Shown here: piece by piece, positions 25,535 to 32,181 of the stretch
Layout of the letters: the number at the start of each line of letters is the position of its first letter
How positions within the stretch are numbered: position 1 is the first letter of the stretch
NCBI GenBank assembly: GCA_017558555.1
Contig: JAFYUJ010000018.1
Location: 1-36,461, forward strand
Direction: 5' to 3'
DNA: 36,461 bases
DNA from: Akkermansia sp.
Lineage (GTDB): Bacteria; Verrucomicrobiota; Verrucomicrobiia; Verrucomicrobiales; Akkermansiaceae
The notes under the pieces: model-generated
Told to the model about the DNA's origin: nothing
The model's database searches: none
What the model saw: the letters and a program-made list of their open reading frames with translations, nothing else
Position numbers and translations under genes: made by a program

Positions 25535-26806
25535 ATGAAGAAGACCAAAGCCAAGACCAAGTTCTACGAAGTGGAAGGTAAGCGTGTATCTCTCCCCAAG
25601 GGTGTGTCCGTGGAGATGAAGAACGGCATCCGTAAGGTCACGGTTACTTGGTCAGAGCATGGTAAGGTTCGCAGACGCTACTTTGACTACTCCTTGGAGG
25701 GTGTGGAGCAAGCAAAGGACATCAATGCTACCAAGAAGCAGGAGTTGAAGCGGTTCGGTCAGGAATTTGGAACAATCAGCGATGACGAGAAGCAAGCACT
25801 TGACCTGTGGAGAGCCTATGTAAAGGAAGCGATGGGTAACGGATTCAAGTTCTCATCGGCATACGAGGTCATGAAGCGTGGTATTGATGGACTGAACACC
25901 ACTACTCCTGATTTCCGCACTCTCGCTCGCCTTTACTTTGAGAAAGAACTGATGCGTAAGACTGATGGCGAACTTACGGAACACACAGAGACGGTTCGTC
26001 AGCGTTTGTTCAACATCATCTGCCCCTACTTCGGTAACAAACCTTCTCATACCATCTCCGAGAACGATGTGCTGGACTTCTTGGATGGATTGAAAGGGCA
26101 AAATGGTGGTAAGGCTTCACTCGTTACTCGTACACAGTATCTCAATCTCCTCAAATCGGTGTTCAAGTTCGCTGTTGAGCAAGGTAACATCACCAAGGAA
26201 TACAATCCTGTGGCTAATCTCAAACCTGCCAAGAAGCGTAAGGATGCCGAACCTGAAATCCTGACTGTGGATGAAGTGAAGAGTATCTTCTCCTTCGTGA
26301 AGTCCAATCCAAAGTATCACTCATTCATCCCTGTGTTAGCCGTGGGGTTCTTCTGTGGTGCTCGTGTAGAGGAGCGAGCCAAACTGACCTACGGTGACAT
26401 CTACATCGGCGGTCGTAATGAAATCTTTGTATCTGCTGCGGTTGCCAAGAATGGCGATGCTCGTTACATCTACCCTGCCGATTGTGTGAAGGAGTGGATG
26501 AACTTTGCCAAGGAGAACGGTGTGAGTATGAATGCGACTGATACGCTTATCCAAGGTGAGACTCTGAAACAGCGTAAGACTGCTCACAGTTCTTTCCTCA
26601 AAGCACTTGCAACGGAGACAGGGATTGTTCTTCCGAAGAACTGCATCCGACATACTGCTGCTTCATTCATGGCAGAAAGTCAGGGCTATACCGAGACTGC
26701 TAATCAGTTGGGACATGACATCGGCATGCTGTTGAAACACTACCGCAGAGCCATCACCAAGACGGAAGCCGAGGAATACTACAACATCACCCCCGATTCT
26801 GTGTGA
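25535..26806 (+). CDS. Tyrosine recombinase/integrase 2
   Basis: A second recombinase of 423 residues, clearly a paralogue of the one before it: the same domain order and shared segments such as RTQYLNLLKSVFKFAV versus KRQYIQLIKSVFSFAV, FFCGARVEER versus LFCGVRVAER and IRHTAAS. By eye the two share well under half of their residues overall. Active-site residues are Arg277, Arg372 (in NCIRHTAAS), His394 and Tyr403; the usual first His of the HxxR box is Asn369, as in recombinase 1. Codon use is closer to the host chromosome than that of recombinase 1. Two integrases with separate promoters suggest either separate jobs (integration and excision, or two att sites) or stacked insertions. The 3' end is repeated at 27538-27597. 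Confidence 0.92.
   Translation: MKKTKAKTKFYEVEGKRVSLPKGVSVEMKNGIRKVTVTWSEHGKVRRRYFDYSLEGVEQAKDINATKKQELKRFGQEFGTISDDEKQALDLWRAYVKEAMGNGFKFSSAYEVMKRGIDGLNTTTPDFRTLARLYFEKELMRKTDGELTEHTETVRQRLFNIICPYFGNKPSHTISENDVLDFLDGLKGQNGGKASLVTRTQYLNLLKSVFKFAVEQGNITKEYNPVANLKPAKKRKDAEPEILTVDEVKSIFSFVKSNPKYHSFIPVLAVGFFCGARVEERAKLTYGDIYIGGRNEIFVSAAVAKNGDARYIYPADCVKEWMNFAKENGVSMNATDTLIQGETLKQRKTAHSSFLKALATETGIVLPKNCIRHTAASFMAESQGYTETANQLGHDIGMLLKHYRRAITKTEAEEYYNITPDSV
26747..26806 (+). repeat. 60-bp direct repeat, copy 1 (3' end of recombinase 2)
   Basis: This segment encodes the last 19 residues of recombinase 2 plus stop. Copy 2 is at 27538-27597, offset exactly 791 bases, with 7 differences and no gaps. 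The DUF805 unit lies between the copies. Confidence 0.85.
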
Positions 26807-26866
26807 GGTGTGGGGATAATTCTTCTGTTCTCGTTCCAAAATTTTGAATTTTAGTCTCTTTTATTC

Positions 26867-26893
26867 TTGACGTGGGGGGGGGCATGTTACATT
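26867..26893 (+). promoter_or_regulatory. promoter with a nine-G run in its spacer (possible phase variation)
   Basis: TTGACG (26867-26872) and TACATT (26888-26893) are separated by only 15 bp, of which nine are a continuous run of G (26874-26882). Gain of two G would give the 17-bp spacing seen at most promoters in this window. It faces the DUF805 gene, leaving a leader of about 70 bases. Confidence 0.45.
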
Positions 26894-26969
26894 CTTTATA
26901 CCTCAAGAGAACAGTCTTTTGGGGCAAAATAGTTTCACAACATAAGTAACACTAACACTCCTCAAAACC

Positions 26970-27464
26970 ATGTCTGAAGATTTACCAAACTCCCCACAAG
27001 ATACAGAAGTCGTCAAAACAACTTTGTTTGCGCCATCTCTCTACGGTGGGCGATTTACTAGAATGCAGTATCTGCTTTATAGTGTATTGGGTGTCGTTAT
27101 TTTATACATAGGTACTGTGTTACCTCTCATAATAAGAGTGAATTTGTTTGAGTTTGGACTCTCAAATGGTTTAATGGGGTTCGTGTTCTGTTGTAGGTTT
27201 TTGTTTTCCCTAGCATGGTTTTTACCCATAGCAGTGAAAAGAGCGCATGACATTGGGCATAAAGGAACATTTATCATTACACTTTGGTGTATTGGGCTGG
27301 TTGCTCAATTACTGTGTTTAGTTTCTGTAGATTTATCCCAAGTTCTTACCATGATTTTTCTCATTCCTGCGTTGATTTACGGTTGTATTCTACTCTTCAA
27401 GGATAGTGATAAAGGCGCGAACGCATACGGCACTTCTACCAAGTATCCTGATGTAACAGAGTAA
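26970..27464 (+). CDS. DUF805 family membrane protein
   Basis: A 164-residue inner-membrane protein with the DUF805 hallmarks: YGGRFTRMQYLLY after a short cytosolic N-terminus, AVKRAHDIGHKG in the middle, and DSDKGANAYGTSTKYPD at the C-terminus. Four hydrophobic segments are visible, at about residues 32-55, 62-85, 96-120 and 126-147. The biochemical role of DUF805 proteins is not established. It carries its own promoter and terminator and lies between two copies of a recombinase 3' end, so it looks like a self-contained cargo cassette. Start ATG 26970 has no Shine-Dalgarno sequence. Confidence 0.88.
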   Translation: MSEDLPNSPQDTEVVKTTLFAPSLYGGRFTRMQYLLYSVLGVVILYIGTVLPLIIRVNLFEFGLSNGLMGFVFCCRFLFSLAWFLPIAVKRAHDIGHKGTFIITLWCIGLVAQLLCLVSVDLSQVLTMIFLIPALIYGCILLFKDSDKGANAYGTSTKYPDVTE

Positions 27465-27492
27465 CTGATACATAACACAAACTACCAAAAGT

Positions 27493-27527
27493 CACTCTCC
27501 TAATACCATGGGAGAGTGGTTTTTTTT
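27493..27527 (+). terminator. intrinsic terminator of the DUF805 gene
   Basis: CACTCTCC (27493-27500) pairs with GGAGAGTG (27511-27518) across a 10-base loop, followed by GTTTTTTTT. Confidence 0.9.
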
Positions 27528-27537
27528 GTTTTCATGG

Positions 27538-27597
27538 AGAGCCATCACCAAGACGGAAGCAGAAGCCTTCTACAACATCACCCCTGATGCTGTGTGA
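27538..27597 (+). pseudogene. scrap of a third tyrosine recombinase (last 19 codons only)
   Basis: Encodes RAITKTEAEAFYNITPDAV and a stop, against RAITKTEAEEYYNITPDSV at the end of recombinase 2. The rest of the gene is absent; immediately upstream is the DUF805 terminator. The changes (EY to AF, S to A) are not just silent drift, and EAEA resembles the recombinase 1 tail, so this may be the end of a different relative rather than a recent copy. It probably marks an old recombination or insertion at a recombinase 3' end. Confidence 0.75.
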
Positions 27598-27604
27598 GCC
27601 ATCG

Positions 27605-27624
27605 TATAGAACATGCGTATAATA
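27605..27624. repeat. 20-bp inverted repeat, left copy
   Basis: TATAGAACATGCGTATAATA; its exact reverse complement is at 31302-31321. Each copy lies about 90 bases upstream of one of the two paralogous genes A and A' and contains a TATAAT that could be a -10 element reading toward that gene. No good -35 is visible, so it may be an activator-dependent promoter or a protein-binding site. Confidence 0.75.
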
Positions 27625-27710
27625 ATGGTATGGCTAATGAATTGAACTACTAGACTACTGATGATGGCATCCTCCGTTGTTTCAATGAAAATCAGACAAG
27701 GGAGGAACTG

Positions 27711-28142
27711 ATGGCGTTCTACGATGATGTGATTGAACCCCAACTAATACACGAGTTGGATGCTTACTTGAACTCTGATTACAAGGTGTGGATTGAGGAT
27801 AAGATTGCCACACTTCCACCGTTCTTACGCAAGAGAATCGGTAACTGTGAGTTCTCTGATACCACGATGGATGAGATTCACGAGTACCTTGAAGATGTAG
27901 GTTACAGTCCCATCTCTGAATTGCCCTTGCCCATCAATAACAAAACCATCATGATTGGTGATGACATCTACCGAGTGGCTGATTATCTCAAATTCCACAC
28001 GCTCACGACCAAGGATTACTTGGAGTATGAACCACGATGCCGATGCTTCCATGAGTTGATAGAGGACATCATTGAACGGTTACTACCATCTGAATTTGAG
28101 ATTGAGAAGATGAAGATTGAGTTATCGGCTAATCAATTGTAA
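27711..28142 (+). CDS. Unknown protein A (paralogue of 30754-31203)
   Basis: A 143-residue acidic protein with no family that I recognise. By eye it is about 60% identical to the protein encoded on the opposite strand at 30754-31203; the shared core includes FYxDVIEPxLIH near the start, the block EIHEYLEDVGYS, LPLPIN, MIGDxI, and LKFHTxTTKxYL. The conserved charged and aromatic residues suggest a folded single domain. It has a strong Shine-Dalgarno sequence (GGGAGG seven bases before ATG), unusual for this window. A 16-codon open frame (27661-27711) ends at TGATG overlapping its start and could couple translation. Its function is unknown; a role in replication control of the element is possible only by position. 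Confidence 0.8.
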   Translation: MAFYDDVIEPQLIHELDAYLNSDYKVWIEDKIATLPPFLRKRIGNCEFSDTTMDEIHEYLEDVGYSPISELPLPINNKTIMIGDDIYRVADYLKFHTLTTKDYLEYEPRCRCFHELIEDIIERLLPSEFEIEKMKIELSANQL

Positions 28143-28151
28143 AACAGAAAT

Positions 28152-28182
28152 CCCCACCCTTCTTATGAAAGGTGGGGTTACT
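28152..28182. terminator. hairpin between converging genes
   Basis: CCCCACC (28152-28158) pairs with GGTGGGG (28171-28177). It sits between gene A (plus) and the primase-like gene (minus) and probably ends the gene A transcript; the T-run is poor (TTACTT). Confidence 0.55.
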
Positions 28183-28204
28183 TGTATCAAAAACCCTGGG
28201 TTTA

Positions 28205-30127
28205 TCAGGCATAGGTCTTGGAACTGAATACAGATTTCATGGTTCGGTTCAATTCCCACATCTCCTGTTCAAGATGGTCTTCGTAACGCTTCTTCATGAG
28301 TTCTCGTTCCTTGGCTTTTGCGATTGTTTGCTGCTGCTCTGCTTCCAGTTCAGCCAAGAAGTCTTCATAAACATCATCTTGTTCGGTAGTCGTGGGTATC
28401 TTGGTATCCTGACTAGTCTGTGGTTCATCATTCTTATCTAACTGCTTCACTTCATCGGCAGGGACAGGCTCAGTCTCATCATCTTCCGTAATCAAGTGCG
28501 ATAAACCAAGGTTTGTCACAAACTCTTTCCAGTCTTCCTTACTGCACTTCTGACGGAGCACTTCCAGCCATTCGGTGAAATGCTTATCGTAGTTCTCTCG
28601 CACTTCATCCTCTCCCCATGAGTTATCAATGATGGATTGTGCATCTATCTCGTCCAATTCATAGGTCATGGCTATCTTGTTCAAGTCGTCACAATCAGAG
28701 TAGATACTCCAATTGAATACCTTATCACCCTTGGAAAGCCAATCCTTGGACTTGACCACATAATGAATGAAGTTCAACCCACCCTTATCACCGATGCGGA
28801 AGTTATCTGGGAGATGGATAATCTGGAAGCCTGCATCTCGGTAGATGTCAATGACATGAACCATGTTGCGAGTCAGTATCCAGCAGTTCTGTGCCACACA
28901 ATTCTTCAAGAAACAACTATCATAGCATCCCTCTGCCACGAAGATGGTCTTGAATTTGTAGTCTAACTTCTCTAAACCGTATGGAAGATAGAATTCTGAA
29001 TCCTTATCAGCACGCTCCTTGTTCTTACCCTTGGCACCAGGCTTTCTATGGCGAGTGTGATAAACCATTGAATTCCTACCATCTAATCTGAACAGCAGTT
29101 CAATAGTGTTCCTATCAAAGCAGAATTTCCAACCATCTTTCGGACGATTCACAGCAGATAGCAGCCGTCTGTTCAGAAGTTCATCGTAGGCTTTCCGTAA
29201 GGCTGCTCTACGCTTAGGATTACGCTGTTTGTCAATCTGTTCCAGAGAGATGTCCTTATACCGTTTCTGCTCATCCTGTGGCTGCACAAAGGTCATTATC
29301 TCGTTTATGATAGCAGTCTTGGTCATAGGCGTAGCAGACTTGGGACTGGGTGGTGTAGATGTGGTAATGGTAGGCTGTGTAACTCGTGACTTCACAACAG
29401 ACTTGACCTTTTCCTCTTCAATCCACTCCAATGTCTCCACCTTGTTCCCAAATTTGAGTCTCCAATGAGCAGAGATAAGTTTCATTGCAACCTTGGCTCT
29501 ATCCGCCTTACCCTTGAACAAGGTGTCGTTATCTCTCATGAACCAAAACGGTTTAGGTCTCCATGCTTTATTCGCATTCTTATCGTTTTTATCCCAGATG
29601 ATTACATTGTTGTTGTAGTAATAGGTGAATCGCACATTGTTCATAACGAACATAAAATAACTATCCTTCGGCTGATTGACCTTTACATGATTATCATTCA
29701 ACCAAACTTTGAGCACATCACCATCAACTGACTGTCTGATAGTTTCAAGGTATGCTTCTGCTGATTTGATTACAGACTTCTCACCACTTGTCTTTGTTTT
29801 TACCAAGAATTTGTCTGTTACATGGGTGGTAAGAATTCTCGTAACCTCTGCTACTCCATCTTCATTGAGCATGAATGATTCCTTTCCTACCCTGTTCTCA
29901 TCCTTTCCAATGTATTTGCCCCATGGACTGTTAGGATAGGGTCTATACCTTGATACCTTACCCTCTTTCTTCTTCTGAATCTTCTCATGGACTGATTGAG
30001 GGTCTAGGATACCTGCATGAATCATGATTCTATGAACCTCTCTGTGATAACGAATCTTATCTTCTTTACATACTCCTAGGCTCTGAATGTGAGCATTTAC
30101 TACACTAATGTATGATTTATCTTCCAT
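28205..30127 (-). CDS. Toprim DNA primase, T4 gp61-like C-terminal half
   Basis: A 640-residue protein. The C-terminal half resembles phage T4-type primases: LPYGLEKLDYKFKTIFVAEGCYDSCFLKN, in which EGxxD is Toprim motif 1 (Glu and Asp present), then IIHLPDNFRIGDKGG as the DN-type second motif, and FNWSIYSDCDDLNKIA in the place of the WP...KDIND segment. The N-terminal 300 residues, including basic and aromatic-rich stretches and a Ser/Thr/Pro linker around residues 250-275, are not recognised; no clear Cys4 zinc finger is seen. The last 100 residues are acidic, then coiled-coil-like (EAEQQQTIAKAKERELMKKRYEDHLEQEM-type). ATG 30127 is chosen because a TATAAT lies at 30164-30169 and a purine-rich GAAGAGAAG precedes it; the longer TTG start at 30184 would include the promoter. 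It probably primes element replication. No helicase gene is present. Confidence 0.7.
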   Translation of the reverse strand: MEDKSYISVVNAHIQSLGVCKEDKIRYHREVHRIMIHAGILDPQSVHEKIQKKKEGKVSRYRPYPNSPWGKYIGKDENRVGKESFMLNEDGVAEVTRILTTHVTDKFLVKTKTSGEKSVIKSAEAYLETIRQSVDGDVLKVWLNDNHVKVNQPKDSYFMFVMNNVRFTYYYNNNVIIWDKNDKNANKAWRPKPFWFMRDNDTLFKGKADRAKVAMKLISAHWRLKFGNKVETLEWIEEEKVKSVVKSRVTQPTITTSTPPSPKSATPMTKTAIINEIMTFVQPQDEQKRYKDISLEQIDKQRNPKRRAALRKAYDELLNRRLLSAVNRPKDGWKFCFDRNTIELLFRLDGRNSMVYHTRHRKPGAKGKNKERADKDSEFYLPYGLEKLDYKFKTIFVAEGCYDSCFLKNCVAQNCWILTRNMVHVIDIYRDAGFQIIHLPDNFRIGDKGGLNFIHYVVKSKDWLSKGDKVFNWSIYSDCDDLNKIAMTYELDEIDAQSIIDNSWGEDEVRENYDKHFTEWLEVLRQKCSKEDWKEFVTNLGLSHLITEDDETEPVPADEVKQLDKNDEPQTSQDTKIPTTTEQDDVYEDFLAELEAEQQQTIAKAKERELMKKRYEDHLEQEMWELNRTMKSVFSSKTYA

Positions 30128-30163
30128 CTTCTCTTCTGTCTTGATTACATCTGTCTTTACTCT

Positions 30164-30169
30164 ATTATA
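30164..30169 (-). promoter_or_regulatory. -10 element of the primase gene
   Basis: TATAAT on the minus strand, about 37 bases before ATG 30127. No convincing -35 is seen 16-18 bases upstream. Confidence 0.4.
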
Positions 30170-30184
30170 CCGTAGTTCTATCAA

Positions 30185-30744
30185 TGGTGATTATGTTGTT
30201 GTTAGTTGTCATCTCTACTTATGTTATGCTCTTTATTATAAACATACTACAATAGGAAAGAATAATCTATTTCCAGAGTCTAATCCCTTTCCATTAGACT
30301 AATCTATAAAGTGCGGACATACCCTTGATTGATAGGAGAACTCTGCACTGCTATTTTACAGGAAATAGTTGTAAAACGCTGTATAATAAGGTATAACAAA
30401 GATTTTATTCTTATGTAGTAGCACAGTGCATTCTTATTCAGCACTGCACCACTATCAAAAGAGTTTGTGGGTCAATGATACTGCTCATGTCTAATGTCAT
30501 TACAAACTTACATGATACTTCAATACTCATCGTGTAATCGTTCCACTCGTAATACTACTCGTTACACTCATCACACTGGTAGTTACTATCTCTTACTTAC
30601 ATTAGTTACAATACCCCCAGATACGATACTAAATGTGGGAACACTCATTATCAGAGCAACACCACTAATCAAACTGTTCTGCTAATTGAGAGAAGATAAC
30701 AGAACAGACCTACATTTAGTGGTGCTGCACCACAAAACAAAAAG
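30185..30744. other. gene-free palindrome-rich segment, possible replication origin
   Basis: About 560 AT-rich bases without a credible gene between the primase gene and paralogue A'. It contains the perfect inverted repeat GTGGTGC T GCACCAC (30719-30733), CTGTTCTG and CAGAACAG as a spaced inverted pair (about 30674-30707), ACTAAATGT and ACATTTAGT as an outer pair (about 30629-30720), and CACCACTA at 30447-30454 and 30660-30667 with its complement at 30717-30724. Such nested repeats next to a primase gene suggest an origin, but this is an inference. Confidence 0.45.
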
Positions 30745-30745
30745 A

Positions 30746-30763
30746 GGGAGCAGTCATGCTCCC
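30746..30763 (-). terminator. intrinsic terminator of paralogue A', overlapping its stop codon
   Basis: GGGAGCA (30746... loop GTCA ...) pairs with TGCTCCC (30757-30763); on the minus strand the hairpin is followed by TCTTTTTGTTTT. The stop codon TGA (30756-30754) lies in the loop. Confidence 0.85.
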
Positions 30764-31203
30764 TGATGTAATTCTCTCAAACCTGCAATCTCAATCCGCA
30801 TCTTATCATACTCATACCTAGATGGTAGAACCCTGTCCATGATGTCCATCATCCTTTCACGAAATCCCTCACAGTCTGTATCATAATCAAGATAGTTCTT
30901 CGTAGTTATGGTATGGAACTTCAACAAGGTGGAGACCTTATGTATCTCATCACCAATCATAACAGTCATCTCATTGATTGGTAGAGGAAGGTCAGAGATA
31001 CGGCTATACCCTACATCTTCAAGATACTCGTGTATCTCCTCCAGCGTTGAGTTTGAGAAGTCACATGATGATAATCGTAAGCGTAGGTGAGTAGGTAGGT
31101 GTTCTATCTTATCCTCTACCCACAACTTATAGTCAGACTTCAAGTAATTATCCATCTGATGTATGAGTTCAGGTTCAATCACATCATTGTAGAATGATTG
31201 CAA
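30754..31203 (-). CDS. Unknown protein A' (paralogue of 27711-28142)
   Basis: A 149-residue protein of unknown function, about 60% identical by eye to protein A and in the opposite orientation, so the two genes point toward each other across the primase gene and the palindromic segment. The start is a TTG (31203) giving MQSFYNDVIEP, aligned with MAFYDDVIEP of protein A; no ATG is available nearby in frame. A weak GGAAG lies ahead of it. The same 20-bp element occurs upstream of both genes. The conserved DVIEP, EIHEYLEDVGYS, LPLPIN and LKFHTxTTK blocks argue that both copies are under selection. Confidence 0.78.
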   Translation of the reverse strand: MQSFYNDVIEPELIHQMDNYLKSDYKLWVEDKIEHLPTHLRLRLSSCDFSNSTLEEIHEYLEDVGYSRISDLPLPINEMTVMIGDEIHKVSTLLKFHTITTKNYLDYDTDCEGFRERMMDIMDRVLPSRYEYDKMRIEIAGLRELHQGA

Positions 31204-31301
31204 GTCTTCCAGCGTAGAAATCTACCAGAAGCAGTTGATGCTGCCGTTATCAACTACGCCACAATTCAAAGGTATGTATGTATAACATTTTGTCATAAGA
31301 C

Positions 31302-31321
31302 TATTATACGCATGTTCTATA
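31302..31321. repeat. 20-bp inverted repeat, right copy
   Basis: Exact reverse complement of 27605-27624. It lies about 98 bases upstream of paralogue A' (minus) and about 80 bases before the small plus-strand gene, so it could serve a divergent promoter region. Confidence 0.75.
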
Positions 31322-31402
31322 ATAAAATCCGACTTGGTGATAAATCCACGGAGATGTCTCATCCATACTCCCTGCATGGGTAGCGACCTCATAAATACTT
31401 GT

Positions 31403-31645
31403 ATGCAGATTGAACAGTTGTCAGAGATACTAGGTAAGCAGGTTGTCAAGAGTGGTGCAGTCAATAATGTGGAGCGGATGAGTAATGCTGTCAGGAAGGT
31501 TCTGACGGAGGACGCTAAACAGAGGAGTAAAGGTAAGGAAGCCTATGAGAAAGCACGGCAGAAGGACTTTGAGAGGAAGATTGCAGAGGACTACAAGAAC
31601 CCTCGGAAGATGACTTTCAGGGAAATGGTGGATAGGTATCTGTGA
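31403..31645 (+). CDS. Small highly charged protein, unknown
   Basis: Eighty residues from ATG 31403 (MQIEQLSEIL), rich in Lys, Arg and Glu and predicted to be mostly helical, with a basic middle (KQRSKGKEAYEKARQKDFERK). No family is recognised. In-frame starts at 31334 and 31376 would add 23 or 9 residues; the shorter form is preferred because the longer N-termini lack helical continuity. It is followed by a strong terminator, which supports it being a real gene. A DNA-binding or excision-factor role is possible given size and charge, but nothing in the sequence proves it. Confidence 0.6.
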   Translation: MQIEQLSEILGKQVVKSGAVNNVERMSNAVRKVLTEDAKQRSKGKEAYEKARQKDFERKIAEDYKNPRKMTFREMVDRYL

Positions 31646-31686
31646 TGGTTAGTGAGTAGATGTAGGTTTGACCCTGTAATTGTAGA

Positions 31687-31722
31687 AAAGGAGAGGTAGA
31701 GTAACTGCCTCTCCTTTCTTTT
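31687..31722 (+). terminator. intrinsic terminator
   Basis: AAAGGAGAGG (31687-31696) pairs perfectly with CCTCTCCTTT (31708-31717), followed by CTTTTCTT. Confidence 0.88.
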
Positions 31723-32061
31723 CTTACATGCACATACTCATGGTTTAATGACACAAAACTATTGTAAAAATTTTTGGGAAATTTTTTATGGATTTTTTTA
31801 GGAATGGAGGTCAGTTTGAGATTAGAAGCATTTTCTATTAGAACGAGTTATGAAAACGCTTCTTTGTAGGAAAAGGGTCAGATGAGGAGATACCCCTTAT
31901 AAGAAATAATCATCAAAATCAATCTGCTCAACCCGATGAGCAACTTAACTGCATAACTACATAATTATCAATACTTATGTGCAATGACAAAAATTGACAA
32001 GAATTTTGACGTTTTGGAGTTTTTTAACCCACCATGACACAACTTTTACCAAAATAATGAC
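31723..32061. other. AT-rich right end of the element with repeats
   Basis: No gene is seen. It holds an imperfect hairpin (31825-31836 with 31853-31864), a perfect TGCTCA/TGAGCA pair (31925-31930, 31937-31942), and a cluster of TGACAA or TGAC repeats at 31985-31990, 31995-32000, about 32006, 32035-32040 and 32058-32063. Repeats of this kind near an attachment site are typical of integrase arm-binding sites. Confidence 0.5.
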
Positions 32062-32104
32062 AAAAAGAGAGAGTTACGATTATTTGTCGCAACTCTCTCT
32101 TTTT
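32062..32104. terminator. bidirectional terminator at the element's right end
   Basis: AAAAAGAGAGAGTT (32062-32075) pairs perfectly with AACTCTCTCTTTTT (32091-32104). A- and T-runs flank the stem on both sides, so it can stop transcription from either direction, including read-through from the tRNA-Lys promoter into the element. Confidence 0.85.
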
Positions 32105-32112
32105 CAATGCCT

Positions 32113-32181
32113 TAACCCCTAGACGATGGGGACATGTAGTACGCGAATCGGGACTCGAACCCGAGACCAATAGATTAAAAG
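32113..32181. repeat. right copy of the 69-bp attachment repeat
   Basis: Identical to 23910-23978. It consists of a 21-base 5' fragment of tRNA-Glu (32113-32133), the 6-base spacer and tRNA-Lys positions about 32-73 (32140-32181), which complete the functional tRNA-Lys. Confidence 0.92.

Larger units (their letters stand above)
23979..32181. mobile_element. about 8.2-kb integrated element in tRNA-Lys(TTT)
   Basis: Bounded by the perfect 69-bp direct repeat. The element-side copy at the right rebuilds an intact tRNA-Lys, while a truncated tRNA-Lys is left at the other end, the standard outcome of site-specific integration. It is clearly AT-richer than the flanks. Contents in order: recombinase 1, recombinase 2, DUF805 gene, recombinase scrap, unknown gene A, primase-like gene (minus), palindrome-rich segment, paralogue A' (minus), small basic gene, and an AT-rich right end with TGACAA repeats. 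No structural phage, conjugation, transposase, restriction or toxin gene is recognised. A satellite or small replicating island is the best description; this class is an inference. Confidence 0.85.

Noticed and set aside
30494..30685. 63-codon frame in the palindromic segment
   Set aside because: Low-complexity Thr/Tyr/Leu composition that follows the repeats, no start signal, and it lies in the putative origin.
31222..31464. 80-codon minus-strand frame upstream of paralogue A'
   Set aside because: It crosses the 20-bp repeat and the region before the small plus-strand gene and has no recognisable features; a short leader peptide from its last 24 codons is conceivable but unsupported.
23979..32181. 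Prophage or integrative conjugative element
   Set aside because: No capsid, portal, terminase, lysis, relaxase or type IV secretion gene could be recognised in the 8.2 kb.
23979..32181. Anti-phage defence or toxin-antitoxin system
   Set aside because: The unknown genes A, A' and the small charged protein show no nuclease, kinase, TIR, HEPN or toxin motif; a defence role for the DUF805 or A/A' proteins would be a guess.
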